Source: Spirochaetota bacterium | GTDB taxonomy: Bacteria > Spirochaetota > UBA4802 > JAFGJZ01 | DNA: 11,832 bases | Assembly (NCBI GenBank): GCA_022704645.1 | Contig: JAKJGA010000044.1 | Coordinates: forward strand, 1 to 11,832 | Reading direction: 5' to 3' | Shown here: positions 6,862 to 11,832 of the stretch, piece after piece | Numbering within the stretch: the first letter of the stretch is position 1 | Layout: each line of letters opens with the position of its first letter | Translations under genes and position numbers: made by a program | The notes under the pieces: generated by a model | What the model was told of the DNA's origin: nothing | The model's database searches: none | Seen by the model: only the letters and a program-made list of their open reading frames with translations

Positions 6862-8781
6862 TTATCTTTCAAAATACGTATAACCGTTCAATCCGTCTTC
6901 AAAAGCTTTGAGAATCTCGGCACGTTCATTTACAGAAATGCGTTTTTTTCTAACAGCATCTTCAGCGCTTTCTCTGAGACGAGTCTTCATTGCCTTAATG
7001 TCATACTCAACGTAAGTCAGAACGTCCGATACAGAATCTCCTTCAAGTTCACCTACAAAAAAATAATCCCCGTTTTCGTCAACACGGATCGTAACTACAT
7101 TAGTATCTCCGAGAAGGTTATGAAGGTCACCCAAAGTCTCCTGATAAGCGCCAACCAAAAATGCTCCGAGATAATATTCATCATCGGCCTTAAGATTATG
7201 AACAGGAAGAGTATTTCTGACATTGTGCGCATCTATGAATTTGTCTATTTTTCCGTCGCAGTCGCATGTGATATCCGCAATTATTGCTTTTCTCGACGGC
7301 TGTTCGTTCAGTCTGTGAATCGGCATGATAGGAAATACATGACCGATCGCCCATGAATCCGGAAGCGACTGGAACACACTGAAATTGCAGTAATAAGTAT
7401 CGGCAAGCGCGGCATCGAGTCCGTCAAAATCGTGAGGAATCGTTTTCATGTTTTGGGTATTTTTTGAAACCGCAACCATGATATGCCAGAAAATATTTTC
7501 AGCAAGAGCTCTGTCGCGCAGGGAAACATCACCATGCTTAAAAAGCTGACGGATTTCATCACGGTAGAAAATAGCGTCATTATAACATTCTCGCAGATTT
7601 TTCAAATTGATGGATTTATAAGCATCAAGAAGATTTATGACATTTTCATTAATCCCTTCAGGAAGAGACTCGGGAAGAACTCTTGTTTCAAAGCGGCTGA
7701 CATCAAGAACATTAAACAAAAGAACAGAATAGTAGGCAACTGTCGCTCTGCCCGATTCAGTAACAATAGTCGGATGAGGAATCTGATTTTCATCAAGTGT
7801 TGATATAACCGTTTCAATGATATCGGCACAGTATTCATCGACAGTATAGTTTCTGCTGTTTACGTAATTTGTCTGCGATCCGTCATAATCAACAGCAAGG
7901 CCTCCGCCGAGATCAAGGTATCCCATCGCGGCTCCTTCCTGAACAATCCCGCAGTAAACACGGCAGGCTTCAACGACTGCGGAACGTATGTCGCGGATAT
8001 TAGGAATCTGCGAACCAAGGTGATAATGCAGGAGCATCAGCCTGTCGAGCATATTCTTTGTCTTAAGCTTATCAATGACATCCACAAGTTCAGAAATTGT
8101 GAGTCCGAAAATACTTCTGTCTCCCCCGCTTTCAGTCCAGTGCCCGCCGGCACGGCTCGCGAGCTTAACACGTACTCCCAGAAGAGGTGCGATTCCGAGT
8201 TTTTCACTCCGCTCAAGAAGCATATCAAGCTCGCCCGGCATCTCAAGTACGATAAAACATTTATATCCCATTTTAGTCGCGTATAAGGCCAGATCGATAA
8301 ACTCTTCATCTTTATAACCATTGCAGATTAAACAAGCATCAGGATCATGCAAAAGTGAAATTGCCGCAATAAGTTCCGCCTTACTGCCGGCTTCGAGACC
8401 GTGGTGATATTTGCGCCCGAATCTGGTTACTTCTTCAAGTACTTGCTGCTGCTGATTAACCTTTATAGGATAAACTCCGCGGTATTCGCCGTTGTACGAA
8501 AATTTTGAAATTGCGCTTCTAAAAGACTCATGAAGCAGAGAAATCTGTGAATCAAGAATATTTCCGACTCTAAGAAGTACCGGCATATCGAGACCGCGTG
8601 CTTTTATTCCCTCAATAATCTCTGTGAGACTGATACTCTTTTTTTCATCTTTTCTGCAAGGCAGAAACACAACATTGCCGTCAGAAGAAATATCAAAATA
8701 ACCGGCACCCCAGTTGCGTATTCCATAGATGTCCGCTGCATCTTCGATCGTCCAGCGCTCAAGAGATTCTTTTTTTATCAT
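6862..8781 (-). CDS. speA: Biosynthetic arginine decarboxylase
   Basis: SpeA converts arginine to agmatine, the first step of the agmatine route to putrescine. It is a PLP-dependent fold-III (alanine-racemase-like) enzyme. Counting from the chosen ATG at 8781 the protein has 639 residues, the normal SpeA size. It carries the PLP lysine in GVYPIKVNQQQQ (Lys107), HYHLGSQIPNIRDI (252-265), the phosphate-binding LDLGGGLAVDYDG (289-301), ESGRATVAYYSVLLFNVLDV in the second barrel half, and the active-site loop DITCDCDGKIDKF with Cys506. Another ATG four codons upstream (8793) has no Shine-Dalgarno, whereas a GGAG sits six bases before the ATG at 8781, so the latter is preferred. No agmatinase or agmatine deiminase gene is present in the window, so the rest of the pathway must lie elsewhere. 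pheA follows 21 bases downstream. Confidence 0.97.
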   Translation of the reverse strand: MIKKESLERWTIEDAADIYGIRNWGAGYFDISSDGNVVFLPCRKDEKKSISLTEIIEGIKARGLDMPVLLRVGNILDSQISLLHESFRSAISKFSYNGEYRGVYPIKVNQQQQVLEEVTRFGRKYHHGLEAGSKAELIAAISLLHDPDACLICNGYKDEEFIDLALYATKMGYKCFIVLEMPGELDMLLERSEKLGIAPLLGVRVKLASRAGGHWTESGGDRSIFGLTISELVDVIDKLKTKNMLDRLMLLHYHLGSQIPNIRDIRSAVVEACRVYCGIVQEGAAMGYLDLGGGLAVDYDGSQTNYVNSRNYTVDEYCADIIETVISTLDENQIPHPTIVTESGRATVAYYSVLLFNVLDVSRFETRVLPESLPEGINENVINLLDAYKSINLKNLRECYNDAIFYRDEIRQLFKHGDVSLRDRALAENIFWHIMVAVSKNTQNMKTIPHDFDGLDAALADTYYCNFSVFQSLPDSWAIGHVFPIMPIHRLNEQPSRKAIIADITCDCDGKIDKFIDAHNVRNTLPVHNLKADDEYYLGAFLVGAYQETLGDLHNLLGDTNVVTIRVDENGDYFFVGELEGDSVSDVLTYVEYDIKAMKTRLRESAEDAVRKKRISVNERAEILKAFEDGLNGYTYFER

Positions 8782-8821
8782 TAACCGCTCCATGAGAAAA
8801 TAATCATAAATAGAATTTCAC

Positions 8822-8839
8822 ATCGGTAATAATGCCGAT
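8822..8839. promoter_or_regulatory. Short inverted repeat upstream of speA
   Basis: ATCGG and CCGAT arms of five bases flank an eight-base AT-rich spacer in the gap between the yibE/F stop and the speA start. No T-tract follows on the minus strand, so it is not a convincing terminator for yibE/F. It could be an operator or a small leader hairpin, but five-base arms are near what chance allows. Confidence 0.2.
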
Positions 8840-8853
8840 ATTAATCAAGTTTT

Positions 8854-9405
8854 TTATGATGCGTTTTTTCTTTTCATCATATTCAGTTTTACTCCGACAT
8901 ATGCGGTAACCGGAACAGAAATAATCATACCAGCACATCCGGCGAAAGACCTCAAAATTTCGACTAAAATCTCGTTATGCGAAAATATCATCGAAAACGG
9001 CATTGTTGAATCATATTTAATATAAATTATAAGAACTAATGCCACAGAACTTCCTACATAAGCCATAATAAGAGTGTTTACCATGGAACCGAGATTATCC
9101 CTGCCGACTTCCATCGCGGATTTAAATGCAGTTTTGAAATCAACGCCCGGGTGAACTACAAAAAATTCGTTAATAGCGGATGAAACGGATACCGAGATAT
9201 CAGTTACAGCCCCGAGAGAAGAAAGAATCATTCCGGAAAGAGCGATTTCTACAAGATTAATATTTACATTGGATACATAAAATACAGTCAAAAGATCATC
9301 CGTAACAATACCGGAAAGATGCATCGCCCCGCCGATTACCGCACATAGAATCATCGAAAAAATGATTCCGGAAAAAGCTCCGGCGACGGCATTCATAGTT
9401 TTCAA
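8854..9405 (-). CDS. YibE/F family membrane protein, C-terminal part (separated by frameshift)
   Basis: This 183-codon frame opens at a TTG inside the preceding gene. It holds the second half of a YibE/F-family (DUF-type multitransmembrane) protein of unknown function. Family signatures are clear: SSLGAVTDISVSVSSAINEF (62-81) and GRDNLGSMVNTLIMAYVGSS (101-120). Four hydrophobic membrane segments lie at about 7-29, 50-70, 110-130 and 150-172, followed by a short basic tail (KLNMMKRKN). Upstream codons in the same frame read Gly-Phe-Ser before the TTG, and they join seamlessly to the ITGF end of the N-terminal part (ITGF-S-LKTMNAVAGAF). The TTG is therefore probably not a natural start, and this is the remainder of a single gene of about 371 codons. 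A GGGG nine bases upstream of the TTG could allow internal initiation, but I consider that less likely. Confidence 0.75.
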   Translation of the reverse strand: MKTMNAVAGAFSGIIFSMILCAVIGGAMHLSGIVTDDLLTVFYVSNVNINLVEIALSGMILSSLGAVTDISVSVSSAINEFFVVHPGVDFKTAFKSAMEVGRDNLGSMVNTLIMAYVGSSVALVLIIYIKYDSTMPFSMIFSHNEILVEILRSFAGCAGMIISVPVTAYVGVKLNMMKRKNAS

Positions 9406-9970
9406 TGAAAAACCCCGTTATAACCGGAATGGTAATTAATATCGAAATAATACAAACCAGAAATGTCGAAACGAAAGGTGAAAAACCTTTCAAAGTTAAA
9501 GGAATATAAATAAAAAATATCAGAAGCACAGTCACAAGCAAACCAGCAAGCGACAATAATCCTCGGAGTTTTCCGACAACAAGCAGCAGAATTAAAACAA
9601 AAACAAGAAGCACAATCAATCCGCGCGAATTATCTATATCATAGATTGAAATATACTCATCCTTACCATCAGAGTTGTAAACCGTATTTACACCGATAAA
9701 GACATTGTCACCTTTGCGGTATTTCATATAATTTGGCACATCAGTCTGTCCCTTAAAAATAAGGGTCTTCTGCGATCCCGCATATTTTCCGGAAAGCACA
9801 TTGAAAGTAAAAACCGTTTCCGTATATTCGGCACCGTTTTCAGTTTTAGTCTGGTCTATTATGCTGATAATTTTGGCACGGCAGTAGTCAATGTTCTGCT
9901 GATAATCGGCAGTAGCAGGAATTATGAAAGAAGGGATAATGAATAATATCAAAAAAAATATTTTTTTCAT
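9296..9970 (-). CDS. YibE/F family membrane protein, N-terminal part (frameshifted)
   Basis: The protein starts with a signal peptide or first membrane anchor (MKKIFFLILFIIPSFIIPAT). An extracytoplasmic beta-rich domain follows (about 25-112, with TVFTFNVLSGKYAG and KGDNVFIGV), then membrane helices at about 117-135, 138-160 and 165-187. This is the standard N-terminal half of the YibE/F family. Family-like sequence stops at ...VITGF (187). Residues 188-224 are Arg, Cys and Phe rich, unlike the family, because the frame has shifted; the proper continuation is in the +1 frame and encodes the next annotated part. So the true gene spans 8854-9970 and is either broken or carries a one-base sequence error. 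A candidate promoter lies in the divergent gap upstream. Confidence 0.78.
   Translation of the reverse strand: MKKIFFLILFIIPSFIIPATADYQQNIDYCRAKIISIIDQTKTENGAEYTETVFTFNVLSGKYAGSQKTLIFKGQTDVPNYMKYRKGDNVFIGVNTVYNSDGKDEYISIYDIDNSRGLIVLLVFVLILLLVVGKLRGLLSLAGLLVTVLLIFFIYIPLTLKGFSPFVSTFLVCIISILITIPVITGFFIENYECRRRSFFRNHFFDDSMCGNRRGDASFRYCYG
9407..9417 (-). other. Frameshift site in the YibE/F gene
   Basis: On the minus strand the codons ACG GGG TTT TTC sit on a GGGG-TTTTT run. Removing one base from this run restores a continuous YibE/F protein (ITGFSLKTMNAVAG) across the junction. The base runs make an indel, real or from sequencing, the simplest explanation. Confidence 0.7.
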
Positions 9971-9989
9971 TTACACACCGCCGGAAGTT

Positions 9990-10018
9990 ATATTATTCAA
10001 GAATGGAAATTGAATCAA
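9990..10018 (-). promoter_or_regulatory. Candidate sigma-70-type promoter for the YibE/F gene
   Basis: On the minus strand TTGATT (10018-10013) and TAATAT (9995-9990) are separated by 17 bases, an optimal spacing, and lie 20 bases before the ATG. The -35 matches consensus at four to five positions and the -10 at four of six. AT-rich DNA makes such matches common, so this is a candidate only. Confidence 0.35.
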
Positions 10019-10038
10019 TATTTGTAAATTTCTTTTAT
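10010..10038 (+). promoter_or_regulatory. Candidate sigma-70-type promoter for the patatin-like/tadA pair
   Basis: TTGAAT (10010-10015) and TTTTAT (10033-10038) are 17 bases apart, and the start would fall about 20 bases before the ATG at 10064. Its -35 overlaps the -35 of the candidate minus-strand promoter within the palindrome TTGAATCAA. The -10 is weak (four of six). Confidence 0.33.
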
Positions 10039-10063
10039 CTAAAATCATAAAAATCAGGTAAAT

Positions 10064-11146
10064 ATGAAAAATGCTGTAACGATACGAGCCGGTGAAAAAG
10101 CTCTTCAATTAATAAAAGACGGATCATTCAAAACAAATAACATAATTTCTATGGCCGGGGCCGCTGGAGGTCCGAAATGGTTTGTTCTGTCAAATCTTGA
10201 CAAAGCACTTTTCGGAACAATATTTAAAAACAGAAAAAAGCCCCTTTCTTTGATAGGCTCATCAATCGGAGCATGGCGTTTTTCCGCGCTGAGCCAGAAA
10301 GACCCGGTCGCTGCAATAACAAAACTCGAGGAATTATATCTTGGTCAGAAGTATTCCCTTCGCCCTTCTGCCGAAGAAATATCACGTGAAGCAGAAATAA
10401 TGCTCAATGAATATATTCCCGATAAAAGCGTTAAATATATACTAAATCATCCATTTATAAAATTGAACATAATTGCTGCAAAATCTAAACCGGTAATTTC
10501 CACAGAAAAAAAAGAATTATTGATAGCTGCATTTGCCGCCGCTTACTTAACAAATGCCGTTTCAAGAAACAGTTTATCATATTTCTTTAAACGTATAATA
10601 TTTCAAACTCATTCCGAAATCTTTCCTTATACATTTACAGATAAAATAGAAACATCATATTACGGATTAACCGAAAGCAACTTCAAGCAGGCTGTAATGG
10701 CGTCGGGATCAATACCTCTTGCGATGAAGGGCATCTATAAAATCAATGGTTTACCTGACGGAGTTTACCGTGACGGAGGAATGACCGATTATCATTTCGA
10801 TATAAACTTTAAATGCGCTGAAGATGAATTCTGTCTTTATCCTCATTTTTCTGAAAAAATAATACCCGGCTGGCTTGATAAAAGTATTTTCTGGAGAAAG
10901 CCCCATGCTGATAATTTTAAAAATGTTGTAATAGTATCTCCTTCAGGAAAATTCATAACGAGTCTCCCGTATGGCAAAATACCTGACCGAACAGATTTCA
11001 AAACATTTGGAGAAAATCATTCAGATCGAATAAAATACTGGAAAAAGTCTGTTAAAGAATCAGAAAATATTTCTGAAGAATTCATTGATCTTATGGAAAG
11101 CGGAAAAATCAGGAATAAAATTCTGCCGCTAAAAGGTTTCAAGTGA
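10064..11146 (+). CDS. Patatin-like phospholipase family protein
   Basis: The 360-residue protein shows the patatin Ser-Asp dyad layout of lipid acyl hydrolases. The oxyanion-hole segment is GAAGGPKWF (32-40). The nucleophile elbow Gly-Ser-Ser-Ile-Gly (65-69, Ser67) sits in LIGSSIGAWRFSAL. The catalytic Asp-Gly-Gly is at 237-239 in GVYRDGGMTDYHF, preceded by a typical ASGSIPLAMKGI block (213-224). No signal peptide or membrane anchor is visible, so it should be cytoplasmic or peripheral to the inner face of the membrane. Likely substrates are membrane phospholipids or other acyl esters, but specificity cannot be read. It starts at an ATG with AGG five bases upstream, and its stop overlaps the tadA start (GTGA). 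It is transcribed divergently from YibE/F. Confidence 0.87.
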   Translation: MKNAVTIRAGEKALQLIKDGSFKTNNIISMAGAAGGPKWFVLSNLDKALFGTIFKNRKKPLSLIGSSIGAWRFSALSQKDPVAAITKLEELYLGQKYSLRPSAEEISREAEIMLNEYIPDKSVKYILNHPFIKLNIIAAKSKPVISTEKKELLIAAFAAAYLTNAVSRNSLSYFFKRIIFQTHSEIFPYTFTDKIETSYYGLTESNFKQAVMASGSIPLAMKGIYKINGLPDGVYRDGGMTDYHFDINFKCAEDEFCLYPHFSEKIIPGWLDKSIFWRKPHADNFKNVVIVSPSGKFITSLPYGKIPDRTDFKTFGENHSDRIKYWKKSVKESENISEEFIDLMESGKIRNKILPLKGFK

Positions 11147-11631
11147 CAACTAATGATGATTTTTTTATGAGTATGGCGTTAAAGCTTGCTGAAGAAGCCG
11201 GAAACAATGGCGAAATTCCGATCGGAGCAGTAATAGTTTTGGACGGTAAAATTATCGGAGATGGTAAAAATTCAAATAGAGAAGAAAATAACCCGACAAG
11301 ACACGCCGAGATTAACGCAATAGAATCGGCAGTAAGAGCCATCGGTAACGAAAGACTTATCAATGCGGAATTATTCGTCACAAAAGAACCTTGTGCGATG
11401 TGCGCAGGAGCAATTATTCACTCAAGAATAAAACGGGTCATCATCTCTGCTAAAGACATTAAATACGGAGCATGCGGTACAGTATTCGATATTTTAGGAA
11501 ACAAGAAATTCAATCATATCCCCGAAATTGTTTTTGGAGTAATGGAAAAAGAAGGAAATGAAATAATAAAAAATTTTTTTAAAAAAATCCGTAATAGCAA
11601 AAAAAAAGACACCCTAGGTGTCTTTGAATAA
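11143..11631 (+). CDS. tadA: tRNA(adenosine-34) deaminase-type nucleoside deaminase
   Basis: TadA deaminates adenosine 34 of tRNA-Arg(ACG) to inosine, needed to read CGN codons. The 162-residue protein has the complete zinc site: HAE at 54-56 (His54 ligand, Glu56 proton shuttle) and PCAMC at 83-87 (Cys84, Cys87). Further family blocks are NNGEIPIGAVIV (21-32), AGAIIHSRIKRVI (88-100) and KYGACGTVFDIL (107-118). Length is normal for TadA; related guanine or cytosine deaminases are less likely given the PCAMCAGAIIHSRI block. The GTG start overlaps the patatin-gene stop (GTGA) and has AAAGG upstream. The last ten codons (KKKDTLGVFE) fall within a hairpin that looks like a terminator for the opposite strand, so this tail is probably not conserved. 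Confidence 0.93.
   Translation: MTTNDDFFMSMALKLAEEAGNNGEIPIGAVIVLDGKIIGDGKNSNREENNPTRHAEINAIESAVRAIGNERLINAELFVTKEPCAMCAGAIIHSRIKRVIISAKDIKYGACGTVFDILGNKKFNHIPEIVFGVMEKEGNEIIKNFFKKIRNSKKKDTLGVFE
11599..11625 (-). terminator. Intrinsic terminator for the small minus-strand gene, inside the tadA 3' end
   Basis: A perfect nine-base stem, AAAGACACC (11605-11613) and GGTGTCTTT (11617-11625), closes a three-base loop. Read on the minus strand it is followed at once by a run of at least six T (complement of the A run 11599-11604), the textbook Rho-independent layout. On the plus strand the bases after the stem are GAATAATAATC, a poor U-tract, so it mainly serves minus-strand transcripts. It starts 19 bases after the stop of the small gene at 11645. 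Confidence 0.8.
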
Positions 11632-11644
11632 TAATCAAAAAAAT

Positions 11645-11809
11645 TCAGCGGATACATATCCCCGCACCTGAAACAGTGCGCGATATTTCATAATCAATTG
11701 TAACAATCTCGGCATCCAGACCGGGCATAACCTCGGCGTCACGTTTTTCAATGGCAAAGCTAACATTACCAAGAACAAAGTTAAATACAGGTGAAGGTTC
11801 AGCGCACAT
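11645..11809 (-). CDS. Small hypothetical protein (54 residues)
   Basis: An ATG at 11809-11807 opens 54 codons to TGA at 11647-11645. Support for a real gene comes from three signals in the right order: an AAGGGG Shine-Dalgarno six bases before the ATG, an in-frame stop upstream that fixes the start, and an intrinsic terminator shortly after the stop. Other frames here are broken by stops. The protein has no signal peptide. It looks compact and mixed: MCAEPSPVFNFVLGNVSF, then a charged EKRDAEVMPGLDAE stretch, a beta-like IVTIDYEIS, and an end of SGAGICIR. Cysteines lie at 2 and 52. I recognise no family. The promoter and any partner genes lie right of the window. A structured small RNA using the same terminator is an alternative. 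Confidence 0.6.
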   Translation of the reverse strand: MCAEPSPVFNFVLGNVSFAIEKRDAEVMPGLDAEIVTIDYEISRTVSGAGICIR

Positions 11810-11832
11810 ATAAGACCCCTTTTACCCAGAGT

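Noticed and set aside
6856..8317. Long plus-strand open frames opposite speA (for example 6856-7356, 7483-7803, 8020-8317)
   Set aside because: They are antisense shadows of a fully conserved arginine decarboxylase; their translations look like no family, and they lack convincing ribosome sites.
9405..9417. Programmed +1 ribosomal frameshift in YibE/F
   Set aside because: There is no stop or known slow codon at the slip site, no stimulatory signal that I can see, and known YibE/F proteins are single-frame; an indel explains it more simply.
1..11832. Mobile elements, CRISPR arrays, tRNA or rRNA genes
   Set aside because: I saw no transposase or integrase motifs, spaced direct repeats, or tRNA cloverleaf/CCA signatures in the gaps, which are all short.

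Overview
The window is an ordinary-looking bacterial chromosome segment, AT-rich and gene-dense, with short intergenic gaps. It has a lipobox lipoprotein, several Sec signal peptides, and a mix of ATG, GTG and TTG starts. I see no phage, insertion sequence, CRISPR array, tRNA or rRNA. The exported lipoprotein and periplasmic-type proteins suggest a diderm (Gram-negative-type) bacterium. The sequence alone does not fix the phylum; a spirochaete-like or other deep-branching anaerobe would fit but is only a guess.

Left part (1-6008, plus strand): the C-terminal end of a probable TetR-type regulator is followed by a signal-peptide HEAT-repeat protein. Then comes a tightly coupled run: glutamine-dependent NAD synthetase (nadE), a histidine-phosphatase (phosphoglycerate-mutase-like) protein, an RlmK-type 23S rRNA methyltransferase, a small lipoprotein and an exported alpha/beta-hydrolase-fold protein. 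From nadE onward every junction is an overlap (GTGA, 8 bases, ATGA, ATGA), so translational coupling is likely. The run joins NAD synthesis and rRNA modification to two envelope proteins of unknown role. The last, the hydrolase, appears to lack its serine nucleophile.

Middle part (5986-9970, minus strand): reading from high to low coordinates there is a YibE/F-family membrane protein split by a +1 frameshift, a biosynthetic arginine decarboxylase (speA) and an ACT-domain prephenate dehydratase (pheA). They probably form one transcription unit, or two if speA has its own promoter. The pheA end overlaps the hydrolase end by 23 bases, tail to tail.

Right part (10064-11832): a patatin-like protein and a TadA-type nucleoside deaminase overlap by GTGA and are transcribed away from yibE/F. 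The 93-base divergent gap holds candidate back-to-back promoters whose -35 elements share one palindrome. At the right edge a 54-codon minus-strand gene has a Shine-Dalgarno and its own intrinsic terminator; that terminator lies inside the last codons of tadA.

I did not find a clear new defence or mobile system. The best leads are the Ser-to-Gly hydrolase, the small gene with a terminator inside tadA, the YibE/F frameshift and the altered active-site motifs of PheA.
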